A DNA stretch of 27,867 bases from Victivallales bacterium (GCA_016285335.1 JAEEQO010000010.1:1-27867), one strand, 5' to 3'. Shown: positions 7,837-15,168, counted from the stretch's first letter. Numbers and translations are program-made. The notes: a model not told the origin generated them from the sequence alone.

Positions 7837-7882
7837 AAAAAACGGGAAGCCGTCGGTCTAATTCAGGACTTGCGGCTTCCCG
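7837..7882 (-). terminator. Intrinsic terminator behind kdgK
   Basis: On minus, a perfect 10-bp stem CGGGAAGCCG/CGGCTTCCCG (arms at 7873-7882 and 7843-7852) with a 20-nt loop is followed at once by six U (7837-7842). It lies about 36 nt after the kdgK stop. Confidence 0.85.
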
Positions 7883-7917
7883 GTTGTTGAGCTTGCTTTC
7901 TTTTTGATGACGGATGC

Positions 7918-9012
7918 TCAGCGGTCCACGCGGGCGCCGCCTCCGCCGACCAGCTTTTCCACCTCGGCGAGACGCGCCATGGAGGTGTCGCCGGGGGTGG
8001 TCATGGCGAGCGCGCCGTGGGCCGCGCCGTATTCGACCGCGAGCGCGGGATCGCCCTTTTCCAGAAAGCCGTAGATGAGGCCGGAGGCGAAGCTGTCGCC
8101 GCCGCCGACGCGGTCGAAGATCTCGAGGCCGTCGCGCTGCTTCGCCTGGTAGAACTTGCCGTCGCTCCACACGATCGCGCTCCAGTCGTTGACCGTGGCG
8201 GTGCGGACGGTGCGGAGCGTGGTGGCGGCGGCCTGGAAGTTCGGGTAGACAGAGACGGCGCGTTCGATCATCTTGCGGAAGTTCGCCGGGTCGATGGCGC
8301 TGATGTTCGCGTCGAGGCCCTCGACCTCGAACCCGAGGCAGGCGGTGAAGTCCTCCTCGTTGCCGATCATCACGTCCACGTACTGCGCGATCTCGCGGTT
8401 GACCTCGCGGGCGCGCTCCTTGCCGCCGATGGCCTTCCACAGCGACGGACGGTAGTTGAGGTCGTAGCTGGTCACAGTTCCGTATTTCTTGGCGGCCTTC
8501 AGCGCCTCGATCACGACGCCCGGCGTGGTGTCGGAGAGCGCGGCGAAGATCCCGCCCGTGTGGAACCAGCGGCTGCCGAGCTTGCCGAAGATCATGTCGA
8601 AGTCGATGTCGCCCGCTTTGAGCTGGGAGACCGCCGTGTTGCCGCGGTCGGAACACCCCACCGCGCCGCGGATGCCGTAGCCGCGTTCCGTGAAGTTCAG
8701 GCCGTTGCGGACCTGGCGCCCCACGCCGTCGTACGGCACCCATTTGATGAGCGAAACGTCCACGCCGCCCTGCAGCATGAAGTCCTCGACCAGGCGGCCG
8801 ACCGGATTGTCCGCGAGCGCCGTGATCGCGCCGGCGCGGAGTCCGAAGCAGCGGCGCAGGCCGCGCGCCACGTTGTACTCGCCGCCGCCCTCCCACACGT
8901 TGAACTGGCGGGCGGTGTGGATGCGGCCCGGGCCCGGATCGAACCGGAGCATGATCTCCCCGAGGGACAGGATGTCGTATTTGCACGAATCGGCGCTTTT
9001 GATCTTCAGCAT
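7918..9012 (-). CDS. kdgK: 2-keto-3-deoxygluconate kinase (PfkB family)
   Basis: This cytoplasmic sugar kinase probably phosphorylates 2-keto-3-deoxygluconate, a step in the breakdown of uronic acids such as pectin and alginate products. PfkB features are SLGEIMLRFDPGP (16-28), the WEGGGEYNVARGL substrate motif (40-52), SYDLNYRPSLW (182-192), NEEDF (218-222) and the catalytic GGGD (303-306, Asp306 as base) in DRVGGGDSFASG. At 364 residues it is somewhat longer than most KdgK, with an insertion before the C-terminal motif. AAGGAG (9024-9029) precedes the ATG. It is a single-gene unit, as a terminator follows and tRNA-Thr lies divergently upstream. Other PfkB sugars, such as fructose or tagatose-6-phosphate, cannot be ruled out, but the motif set favours KdgK. 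Confidence 0.82.
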   Translation of the reverse strand: MLKIKSADSCKYDILSLGEIMLRFDPGPGRIHTARQFNVWEGGGEYNVARGLRRCFGLRAGAITALADNPVGRLVEDFMLQGGVDVSLIKWVPYDGVGRQVRNGLNFTERGYGIRGAVGCSDRGNTAVSQLKAGDIDFDMIFGKLGSRWFHTGGIFAALSDTTPGVVIEALKAAKKYGTVTSYDLNYRPSLWKAIGGKERAREVNREIAQYVDVMIGNEEDFTACLGFEVEGLDANISAIDPANFRKMIERAVSVYPNFQAAATTLRTVRTATVNDWSAIVWSDGKFYQAKQRDGLEIFDRVGGGDSFASGLIYGFLEKGDPALAVEYGAAHGALAMTTPGDTSMARLAEVEKLVGGGGARVDR

Positions 9013-9189
9013 GGTGAACGTAACTCCTTAGGTTGTTTTGAGCTTGCCGGACGTGCATCGGGACCGTGTCGGCGGCTCCCGGCTTCCGGCGCAGAAATGA
9101 ATATCGATTCAGTTAATATACTACCTTCCGCTTCATTTTACACCCCGGTTTTCACTTTTTTTGCCAAAAAAAACGCTTCCCGCCTTGAA

Positions 9190-9218
9190 TTGTGCCCGAT
9201 TCCGTGCTAAATTATAAT
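9190..9218 (+). promoter_or_regulatory. Promoter of tRNA-Thr
   Basis: A perfect TATAAT (9213-9218) lies 12 nt before the tRNA. The matching -35 with 17-bp spacing is TTGTGC (9190-9195), a weak fit. The A/T-rich stretch upstream (9100-9190) must also hold the kdgK promoter on the other strand, with TATATT near 9117 on minus but no convincing -35. Confidence 0.65.
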
Positions 9219-9229
9219 TCATTCAGGAT

Positions 9230-9305
9230 GCCAGCATAGCTCAGTCGGTAGAGCGGTTCACTCGTAATGAACAGGTCATCGGTTCGATTCCGATCGCTGG
9301 CTCCA
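9230..9305 (+). tRNA. tRNA-Thr, anticodon CGT
   Basis: A full cloverleaf can be folded: acceptor GCCAGC with CGCTGGC (A7 faces C66, one mismatch), D arm GCTC/GAGC, anticodon stem GTTCA/TGAAC around loop CTCGTAA, and T arm ATCGG/CCGAT with loop TTCGATT. CCA is encoded (9303-9305). The anticodon CGT reads the Thr codon ACG. The discriminator base is T. No terminator hairpin follows directly, only a T7 run. Confidence 0.95.
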
Positions 9306-9339
9306 TTTTTTTGCCCTGATTTTCAGCTGGTTACACTCG

Positions 9340-9626
9340 CAAAGCACAGATCTTGGTCTTTTTGATTGTTTCCGATTTTTTTCCTTGTTTTTGAACTGGA
9401 CAAAGCACGAATGGTCCACTAATGGTCAAGCAACTTCTGAGGTGGACATCTCATCCGTTCCTTGGCCATTACGCACCCGAATTACAGACGGGCAAGAATG
9501 CCGGATTCCTCGAAGAACTGACAGGTCTGTATCGGTCTTGCACCGACTAGCCAATGAGCATGCCGCGCATACAACGGAAAATGGGCTGTTGCTTGCCGAT
9601 CAGGTTTTGCAACAGCCCCCTTTTTT
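9340..9626 (+). ncRNA. Candidate structured RNA between tRNA-Thr and the zinc-ribbon cluster
   Basis: No credible gene lies in 9306-9728, yet a strong plus-strand terminator ends at 9626, so something is transcribed here. Several helices can be drawn: an 11-bp stem 9420-9430/9461-9471 with one G-U pair that encloses a smaller TGAG/CTCA hairpin; ACAGAC (9484-9489) with GTCTGT (9525-9530), enclosing GGCA/TGCC; and CGGT/ACCG at 9533-9545. The 5' end is not defined. No promoter is evident after the tRNA, so it may be read through from the tRNA promoter and released by tRNA processing. It does not match what I know of tmRNA, RNase P, SRP or 6S RNA. A decayed gene is the main alternative. Confidence 0.35.
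9583..9626 (+). terminator. Strong intrinsic terminator with no gene in front
   Basis: Perfect 10-bp stem GGGCTGTTGC/GCAACAGCCC (9583-9592, 9609-9618), 16-nt loop, then CC and six T. It points along plus and ends the transcript from tRNA-Thr or from a separate small RNA. Confidence 0.85.
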
Positions 9627-9647
9627 GTTTTTTTTTCGGTTTTGCGG

Positions 9648-9675
9648 TTGATTTTTCCAGTTTTCATGGTATCAT
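9648..9675 (+). promoter_or_regulatory. Promoter of the zinc-ribbon/CD225 cluster
   Basis: TTGATT (9648-9653), 16 bp, TATCAT (9670-9675), about 50 nt before the ATG at 9729. It directly follows the terminator, so the cluster is its own transcription unit. Confidence 0.6.
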
Positions 9676-9728
9676 ACTGAACAGAAAATTCTTCTCCGGC
9701 ATCATAAAAAGACGAAAGGAATCCCGGC

Positions 9729-10616
9729 ATGTTCTGTAAAAACTGCGGCAGACAGCTCCCGGACAACGCCACATTCTGCCCCGGATGCGGCACGAAGCGG
9801 TCCGGCGGCGATCATTCTTACGAAGACGGGCGTTCCAGCGCCGACATCAAGAACCTTCCCAGCTACGCGAAGGAAAACGACCATTCCGGCCATGCAGTCG
9901 ACTCCGACCGGAAGAAGTTCAGCCTGACCGATTCGGGACAGAAGAAATTCAGCCTGTCCGATTCCGGGCGCGACAAGTTCAGCCTGTCGGACAAATCCCG
10001 CAAGGACGACGGCGACGGCATCGTCCGCATCAGCGCCAGCCGCGAACCCGCCGCCCCGCCGAAGGAGCCGACCGGATTCGTGAACCCGCTGAAAGATTCC
10101 GGGGGGACCGTTTTCCGCAGCGACGCAGAGGCGTCCGGTCCGGCGCAGGGCGCATCCGCCGCGGGGCAGACAGCGCAATCCGCTCAATCGGCACAATCCG
10201 CTCAATCGGCGCAGTCCGCGCCGCGCGAACCCGACGCGGTCCTCGAGGGAGACGAAGGCCCGACCGGATTCGTGAACCCGCTGAAGGAAGCCGGACGCGA
10301 CATCCATTGGGGCAGCGACGGCGACCGCAACCAGGCGACCCCGGACGCCGGCGAGATCGACTCCCACATGGGGTTCGCGATCTTCGTCACGGTGCTCGGC
10401 CTCTGCAACTGCCTCAACCTCGTGCTGGGCATCACGGCCATCGTGTTCGCCTCGCAGGTCCAGAAATATATCGAGGAAGGCAACTTCGAGCAGGCGAGGA
10501 AGAGCTCGAACACCGCGAAGATCCTCTGCTGGATCTCGCTCGGGCTCATGCTGCTCGGCCTCCTGATGAGCCTCGCCTCGGGCGCGCTCTCCGCGTTTTT
10601 CGAGGCAGTCCGCTGA
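9729..10616 (+). CDS. Zinc-ribbon / CD225 (dispanin-like) membrane protein with repeated linker motifs
   Basis: The 295-residue protein begins with a treble-cleft zinc ribbon, CKNC (3-6) and CPGCG (17-21). A long hydrophilic linker holds three 10-residue repeats of KKFSLSDSGR type (about 62-91), two copies of PTGFVNPLK and an Ala-Gln-Ser repeat run. The C-terminal part is a CD225-like unit: a first hydrophobic helix (about 218-240), the cytosolic loop ASQVQKYIEEGNFEQARKSS with AKILC, and a second helix (about 262-285). CD225 proteins sit in membranes and can alter membrane order or organise other membrane proteins; bacterial roles are unknown. AAAGGA precedes the ATG. First of three paralogues in one operon. 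Confident in domains, not in function. Confidence 0.85.
   Translation: MFCKNCGRQLPDNATFCPGCGTKRSGGDHSYEDGRSSADIKNLPSYAKENDHSGHAVDSDRKKFSLTDSGQKKFSLSDSGRDKFSLSDKSRKDDGDGIVRISASREPAAPPKEPTGFVNPLKDSGGTVFRSDAEASGPAQGASAAGQTAQSAQSAQSAQSAQSAPREPDAVLEGDEGPTGFVNPLKEAGRDIHWGSDGDRNQATPDAGEIDSHMGFAIFVTVLGLCNCLNLVLGITAIVFASQVQKYIEEGNFEQARKSSNTAKILCWISLGLMLLGLLMSLASGALSAFFEAVR
9911..10000 (+). repeat. Three tandem 30-bp coding repeats (KFSLSD motif)
   Basis: Units at 9911-9940, 9941-9970 and 9971-10000 share the core AGTTCAGCCTG and encode KKFSLTDSG, KKFSLSDSG and DKFSLSDKS. They show recent in-frame expansion of a short linear motif. Confidence 0.85.
10068..10285 (+). repeat. 26-bp exact direct repeats and a 5 x 9-bp Ala-Gln-Ser tandem between them
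   Basis: An exact 26-bp repeat lies at 10068-10093 and 10260-10285 and encodes PTGFVNPLK twice. Between them, 10173-10217 holds five 9-bp units that encode alternating Ala, Gln and Ser. All remain in frame within the first zinc-ribbon/CD225 gene. Confidence 0.85.
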
Positions 10617-10646
10617 TCCGGGGAAAAGAAACAAGGTCTCCGCGCC

Positions 10647-11150
10647 ATGTTCTGTATGCACTGCGGACAATCTCTCCCGCCCGACGCGGCTTTCTGCCTG
10701 AACTGCGGCAGGAAATGCGCCGGGGACGGTGATTTGAGCGGCGCCTCTCCTGCGTCCGCCGCCGAAGAGGGAACAGGCGCCCGCAAGGTCAATTCCTCCA
10801 TGGGCTTTGCTGTCGCCATGCTGATCCTGAGCCTCCTCTGCTGCAACGTCTTCACGTTCATCCCCGGCCTCATCGCCGTCCTTTTCGCGTTCCAGGTCCC
10901 GGGCAGCGTCCGGGTCGGACATTATGCGGTCGCGGCCAGGCGGGCGCTGATCGCCCGGATCTTCTGCTGGATCGCCGTCGCGTTCCTCGCAGCGGAACTG
11001 TTCGGCATCGCCGCGCTGGTCCGCTATTCGGACGAGATCGGCGAATATCTGAACGAGAAACTTGAACTGGAAAGCGCGGACGGCGAAGACGACAGCCCCG
11101 ATGCGCCGTCCCGCCTCGACTACAGCCTTCTCTGGGACCTGCTCGATTAA
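10647..11150 (+). CDS. Zinc-ribbon / CD225-like membrane protein, second paralogue
   Basis: The 167-residue protein has an N-terminal ribbon with CMHC (3-6) and CLNCG (17-21), a short linker, then two membrane helices (about 50-82 and 103-123) around the loop FQVPGSVRVGHYAVAARRA, the same plan as CD225. An acidic tail (about 130-167, ESADGEDDSPDAPS) is special to this copy. Relative to the first paralogue the CD225 loop is less conserved. An AAGGT ribosome site is seen. It lies 30 bp after the first paralogue. The near-identical first 20 codons of all three genes show tandem duplication with divergence of linkers and tails. Confidence 0.8.
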   Translation: MFCMHCGQSLPPDAAFCLNCGRKCAGDGDLSGASPASAAEEGTGARKVNSSMGFAVAMLILSLLCCNVFTFIPGLIAVLFAFQVPGSVRVGHYAVAARRALIARIFCWIAVAFLAAELFGIAALVRYSDEIGEYLNEKLELESADGEDDSPDAPSRLDYSLLWDLLD

Positions 11151-11182
11151 CGGAATCAAACACACAGAAAGGATATCCTGCC

Positions 11183-11647
11183 ATGTTTTGCATGAACTGC
11201 GGCCAACAGCTCCCGCCCGACGCGGCTTTCTGCCCGAACTGCGGACAGCAGGCGGAAACGCCGTCTTCGGATGCGCCCGCCGCAACCTCTTCCGCCCATG
11301 AAACGAATCCGCCGTCCTCCGCCTCCGGGGAGGCCGCCGCAATGAACGGCGGCGCTCCGGGCGAAATCGACTCCTGCATGAACTACGCGATCGCCATCAC
11401 GATCCTGGCGGCGTTCAACTGCGGCTTCCCGTTCAATCTCGTGCTGGGCATCGCGGCCATCGTGTATGCGGACAGGGTCAACCAGAACATCCGGTCCGGC
11501 GACCTCAAGGCAGCACGGGAATGCGCGAAAACGGCGAGAACGCTCTGCATGATCGCAATCGCGGTCATCGCAGTTCAGATCCTGATCATTTTCTTCATCT
11601 TCAGCTTCTCCATGCTGATGATGATGCTGCCTCTCTTCCTGCACTGA
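11183..11647 (+). CDS. Zinc-ribbon / CD225 membrane protein, third paralogue
   Basis: This 154-residue protein has ribbon cysteines CMNC (3-6) and CPNCG (17-21), a Ser/Ala-rich linker of about 40 residues, then a CD225 unit close to that of the first paralogue: LVLGIAAIVYADRVNQNI, then a gap and AARECAKTARTLC. The second helix runs into a Met/Phe-rich hydrophobic end (about 125-154). AAAGGA stands before the ATG; gap to the previous gene 32 bp. A zinc-ribbon tied to a membrane-shaping domain is a widespread but poorly studied bacterial arrangement. Confidence 0.85.
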   Translation: MFCMNCGQQLPPDAAFCPNCGQQAETPSSDAPAATSSAHETNPPSSASGEAAAMNGGAPGEIDSCMNYAIAITILAAFNCGFPFNLVLGIAAIVYADRVNQNIRSGDLKAARECAKTARTLCMIAIAVIAVQILIIFFIFSFSMLMMMLPLFLH

Positions 11648-11682
11648 CCGGCATCACGGCCGCGGTCGAGATCCTCTCCGCC

Positions 11683-12087
11683 ATGAAAAAAACACGATTC
11701 AAAAAACAGGATCTGCTGATGCTCGGAGTGCTCGCCGTCCTGGCCGTGCTCGCGTGCGTGATTGTGCTGGCCGCCCCGCCGGGCTCGCCCCGCGCGAAAT
11801 GGCTGCCGAAGTGCATGGTCTACCAGCAAACGGGGTTGTACTGTCCGGGATGCGGCTGCACGCGGGCGCTGTCGGCACTTCTTCGCGGCGACCTGAAGGC
11901 GAGCCTGCACAACAATCTGCTGCTGATCCCCGGCTCCCTGTTGGCCGCATTGCTGATCGTGAAGCCGCAAATCAGCCTGCGCCGTCCCGTGGCGATCGCC
12001 ATCGTCGCCATCATCGTCGCGTTCACGATCCTGCGGAACATCCCGTGCGCGCCGTGCACACTTCTGGCGCCGATCCCCCTGCCCTGA
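11683..12087 (+). CDS. DUF2752 membrane protein
   Basis: I start this at the ATG at 11683 (134 residues); the frame is open further back but only across the preceding gene. It has three hydrophobic segments (about 11-31, 79-95, 102-119) and the DUF2752 signature CPGCGCTRALSALLRGD at 54-70, then LHNNLLLIPG. The cysteine-rich turn at the membrane face may bind metal. A second pair, CAPC (122-125), lies near the end and is not usual as far as I know. DUF2752 genes are often found near zinc-ribbon/TM2/CD225 genes, as here, so a joint membrane function is likely; its nature is unknown. It closes the plus-strand cluster and faces the convergent gene at 12122. Confidence 0.8.
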   Translation: MKKTRFKKQDLLMLGVLAVLAVLACVIVLAAPPGSPRAKWLPKCMVYQQTGLYCPGCGCTRALSALLRGDLKASLHNNLLLIPGSLLAALLIVKPQISLRRPVAIAIVAIIVAFTILRNIPCAPCTLLAPIPLP

Positions 12088-12121
12088 TTTGAGGCGCCCT
12101 TCCTGATCGTCCGGCGTTTTT

Positions 12122-12319
12122 TCAGAACCCGATGCCGCAGACGGACGCGAGCCCGACCGCCAGAAGCACCGCGGTCAGCACGAACAGCCAGAACCTGCGG
12201 AATGCGAGCGCACGTTTCCCGGCGGAAGAGAACTCGCTGTCCGCTTTCAGGCCGGGATTCTCCACGGCGGCGGAGTTTTTCCGGCGGCCGCCGATCTTCC
12301 GTCCCCCCTGCTTTACCAT
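12122..12319 (-). CDS. Small single-pass membrane protein with basic N-terminus
   Basis: A 65-residue protein: a basic, Gly/Lys/Arg-rich first 40 residues and one hydrophobic helix (about 43-62). Its ATG overlaps the end of the upstream gene as ATGGTAA, so translation is coupled, which is the main support for it being real. I recognise no family. Its polarity suggests a cytoplasmic positive arm and the helix in the inner membrane. It probably works with the coiled-coil membrane protein in front of it. Confidence 0.6.
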   Translation of the reverse strand: MVKQGGRKIGGRRKNSAAVENPGLKADSEFSSAGKRALAFRRFWLFVLTAVLLAVGLASVCGIGF

Positions 12320-12942
12320 CGGATCGACCCGTTGAACGCCGCGATGACAGCGGCCCCGATCAGGAGAGACGCGATCAGCACGGCCACGATGAACGGGAAG
12401 AACACGCCCCAGCCGATGCGGCAGAGCTGGCCGAACGTGACGGAACTCCAGTCGATCCCCTCGATCGACGAGCCTTTCTGCGCCGGGATCGGGATGTTCT
12501 GCGTCGTCGTGCCGGACCCCGCGATCATGCGGCAGGCTTCCAGGCGAAGCGTTTCAAGGCGGCGGGACTCGGAGGCGATCAGGGACTGCGTCGCGACGAC
12601 GTCGGCGTCCAGCGGCGATTCCTTGTCCAGCTCGGCCGCAATGGAGGCCAGCTGCTCCCGCTGGGGCTTGAGCTCCTTGAGGCGGCGTTCGGACTCCGCG
12701 ATCTCGCGGTCGATCAGCGCCAGCGTCTCCGCGGTCCGCACCGCCAGGTCGCGGCGGGACAGCCGGAAATCGGCGATGCGCCGCTGCATCGCCTCGGAAA
12801 GCTGCCTGGAAACGGCGGGCTGCCGCGGCGGGTCCGGCGGAATGGCCTGCACCAGCTTGCTTTCCGAGGGGACGTCCGGGTTCAGGACGGAGGAAAGGTT
12901 GAGCTTGTGCAGATTACTCATGACGGAGATGTTTTTATCCAT
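12313..12942 (-). CDS. Coiled-coil protein with C-terminal membrane anchor
   Basis: The start is placed at the ATG at 12942 (209 residues), which has GGAG 8 nt before it; an upstream ATG at 13023 lies in promoter-like sequence. Residues 1-43 are low-complexity with Pro. Residues about 44-142 form a highly charged helical stretch with heptad-like spacing (SRRDLAVRTAETLALIDRE and following), likely coiled coil. A Ser/Thr/Gly linker leads to a long hydrophobic helix (about 176-202). This layout is a tail-anchored protein with a cytoplasmic coiled coil. No family recognised. It is transcribed divergently from the SPFH gene 227 bp away; together they may form a membrane assembly. Confidence 0.7.
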   Translation of the reverse strand: MDKNISVMSNLHKLNLSSVLNPDVPSESKLVQAIPPDPPRQPAVSRQLSEAMQRRIADFRLSRRDLAVRTAETLALIDREIAESERRLKELKPQREQLASIAAELDKESPLDADVVATQSLIASESRRLETLRLEACRMIAGSGTTTQNIPIPAQKGSSIEGIDWSSVTFGQLCRIGWGVFFPFIVAVLIASLLIGAAVIAAFNGSIRW

Positions 12943-13091
12943 GGCAGGGACTCCGGCGTGCTGAAAACGGGTTGGCGTGGGGCGGCGGGAAACGGGAAAC
13001 GCGAATGCCGCGTCGACTTTCAAATATATCCCCGAAACCGGAAAAAAACCACCGAAAAACGGAAAAAAGACGAAAAAAAGGTGTTTCCGGC

Positions 13092-13119
13092 TTGCGTTTT
13101 TTCAAAAATATAGTATAGT
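13092..13119 (+). promoter_or_regulatory. Promoter of the SPFH gene, behind phased A-tracts
   Basis: TTGCGT (13092-13097), 16 bp, TATAGT (13114-13119), about 50 nt before the ATG at 13170. Upstream, 13035-13080 holds four A-tracts of 5-7 bases about one helical turn apart, which may bend DNA or act as UP elements for one or both divergent genes. Confidence 0.65.
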
Positions 13120-13169
13120 TCAAAGATACATTCCGGATTTTCAACCCGCACCATTGGAGTTACCATATC

Positions 13170-15116
13170 ATGAAAAACGGCGATCTCAGCGGCACTGTCG
13201 AACGCGCCCGGCTCTCGGGGCGCATCGCCATCGTTTCCCTCGTCCTGTCCTTCATCCTTGCGCTTGTCGTCATCGTGGCCGGTCCCGCGACGAAGTGGGC
13301 CGGGATGGAGACCTTCACGCTCGCGCTCTACCCCGTCACCCTGGCGTTCCTGTTCTCGATCTGCGCCCTCGTCCATGCGGCATTCCAGCGGAAAGCGGCC
13401 GAAGAGGAACAGGAGAAGATCATCCTGGAACAGCGCAAATCGAACGTGAATTCCATCCTCGACGTCGGCGAGGACGTCCGGTTCACGGCCGGGCATACCC
13501 TCGAAAACTTCAACAAGTACATCCCGTCCGCCGTCTCGCTCCTCGTCTTCCTGCTCTCCGTCCCGGCGTTCTGGTTCTTCTGGCGCAACTCCACGCTCGG
13601 CGCGGCCGATCCCGCCACGCTCGTTCTGACGCCGAAAAATCCGATCAACCTGGCGTTCCTCTGCGCCATTTCCGCGCTCTTCTCCTACTTCACCGGCGTG
13701 TTCCTGGTCGGACAGTCCCGCATTTCCGAATTCCGCTATCTCCGCCCGGTCGGCAGCTGGCTGATCTGCTTCGCCATCGTGATGTTCGTCAGCGCGATCT
13801 CCGCGCTCTTCATCAACTACGGCAAAACGGGCTGGGCCGCGCCGCTGACGAAGGTCTTCTTCTGGATCCTCGCGGTTTTCGCCGCCGAGCTCCTCGTGAG
13901 CTTCGTGATCGAGTTCTACCGCCCCCGCACGCTGGACGAACTCCGCCCCGTCTACGAGAGCCGCCTGCTTGCCATCTTCACGGAGCCGGGCGGCGTGGTG
14001 CGGAACATCTCGGATTCGCTGGACTACCAGTTCGGGTTCCAGATCTCGCGGACCGGCATCTACCTGGTCCTGAGGAAGGCGATCGTCCCGGCGCTGATGG
14101 TCTGGGCCGCCGTTCTGTGGCTCTTCACCTGCATCGCCGAGGTCAATCCGGGCGAGATCGGCATCCGCGAGGTCTTCGGCGCGGTGAACCGCGAATCGAA
14201 GCCGCTCGACGCCGGCATCCACTTCAAGTGGCCGTGGCCCTGCGAGCGCATCCTCCGCGTCCCCGTCAAGAACGTGCAGGAAGCCACGCTCGGGTCCGTC
14301 CTCTCCCCCGGCAAGAACGCCAAGGTCATCCTCTGGACCGGCGACAACTACCAGCATGAAAACAAGTTCCTCGTGGCCGTGAAGCAGCAGGGCAAGACCG
14401 GCGCGCAGCTCGCTTCCATCCTCGAAGTCTCGCTCCCCGTCTTCTACACCGCCGACCCGGAGCGCCCGTTCGACTACGCGTTCAACTTCGACAACGTGAA
14501 GGAAACGCTGCTGGCGGTCGGCCAGGCCGAGGCCACGCGCTACTTCGCCAGCACCGACTTCATCACCGACATCTCCTCCGGCCGCGAACAGGTCGCCGTG
14601 ACGCTCTACGACCGCATTCAGAAGGCTTGCGACCGCATCGGACTCGGCATCAGGCTCGTCGGCATCAACATGCACGACGCCCACCCGCCCATCGGCAGCA
14701 GCGAACCGGGCGGCGGGATCGACGTCGCCGGGGCGTTCCAGGACGTCGTGTGCGCGCAGGAGGACGCCGCGGAAATGATCTCCAAGGCCAACGAATACGC
14801 CATCACCACGGTCGAATCCGCGAAGGTGGAGTCCACGCGCATCCTCGGCGCCGCCGAGGCCTACAAGTACGATACCGCCAGCGTCGCGCTCGCCGACGCC
14901 TCGCGTTTCGAAAGCCAGCTCGAATCCTACCGTCACCTCCCCGGCATGTTCAAGCTCCGCACCTACCTGGATTTCCTCGAAAACGACTGCAAGGACATCC
15001 GAAAGTACATCATATCGAATGAGATCGACGTCCGGAACCTGGTCCTGAACCTCGAAGAGAAGCCCTCCCTCGACCTGCTCAACACCGACATCAATCTCCT
15101 CACCAACCAGAAATAA
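13170..15116 (+). CDS. Seven-helix SPFH/Band-7 protein, HflK-like
   Basis: A 648-residue protein. Predicted membrane helices lie at about 17-38, 48-72, 119-138, 160-182, 195-216, 228-248 and 302-322, a much larger membrane part than the single helix of classical HflK. The last helix leads straight into an SPFH domain starting VNPGEIGIREVFGAVN (325-340), with PLDAGIHFKWPWPCERI (345-361) in the expected place. The end shows the helical HflK-type region (AEAYKYDTASVALADASRF, then SYRHLPGMFKLRTYLDFLE). HflK/C assemblies cage the FtsH protease in the membrane; whether this one does is inference, and no hflC or ftsH is nearby. No SD of note beyond GGAG in TTGGAGTTACC. It sits divergent to two small membrane proteins. 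Confidence 0.85.
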   Translation: MKNGDLSGTVERARLSGRIAIVSLVLSFILALVVIVAGPATKWAGMETFTLALYPVTLAFLFSICALVHAAFQRKAAEEEQEKIILEQRKSNVNSILDVGEDVRFTAGHTLENFNKYIPSAVSLLVFLLSVPAFWFFWRNSTLGAADPATLVLTPKNPINLAFLCAISALFSYFTGVFLVGQSRISEFRYLRPVGSWLICFAIVMFVSAISALFINYGKTGWAAPLTKVFFWILAVFAAELLVSFVIEFYRPRTLDELRPVYESRLLAIFTEPGGVVRNISDSLDYQFGFQISRTGIYLVLRKAIVPALMVWAAVLWLFTCIAEVNPGEIGIREVFGAVNRESKPLDAGIHFKWPWPCERILRVPVKNVQEATLGSVLSPGKNAKVILWTGDNYQHENKFLVAVKQQGKTGAQLASILEVSLPVFYTADPERPFDYAFNFDNVKETLLAVGQAEATRYFASTDFITDISSGREQVAVTLYDRIQKACDRIGLGIRLVGINMHDAHPPIGSSEPGGGIDVAGAFQDVVCAQEDAAEMISKANEYAITTVESAKVESTRILGAAEAYKYDTASVALADASRFESQLESYRHLPGMFKLRTYLDFLENDCKDIRKYIISNEIDVRNLVLNLEEKPSLDLLNTDINLLTNQK

Positions 15117-15138
15117 TCCCAACCCCAAACCATTTCAA

Positions 15139-15168
15139 CGGGACGCCTGTGTGAACGGGTACGTCCCG
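15139..15168. repeat. Inverted repeat between SPFH and helicase genes
   Basis: CGGGACG (15139-15145) pairs perfectly with CGTCCCG (15162-15168) across 16 nt. No U-run follows, so it is a poor intrinsic terminator. It could pause or process a joint transcript, or shape the leader of the helicase gene, which starts 17 nt later. Confidence 0.45.

Noticed and set aside
9306..9580. Integrative element at tRNA-Thr (att site)
   Set aside because: I found no second copy of the tRNA 3' end and no integrase in the window.
9385..9651. 88-codon plus-strand frame in the spacer after tRNA-Thr
   Set aside because: No ribosome site, runs through the terminator and T-tract, no recognisable domain; likely chance frame over the structured RNA candidate.
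10173..10217. Microsatellite as phase-variable switch
   Set aside because: Units of 9 bp keep the frame, so copy changes would not switch the gene off.
12091..12122. Terminator between DUF2752 and the small membrane gene
   Set aside because: Only a 4-bp CGCC/GGCG stem with 14-nt loop before six T; too weak to call.
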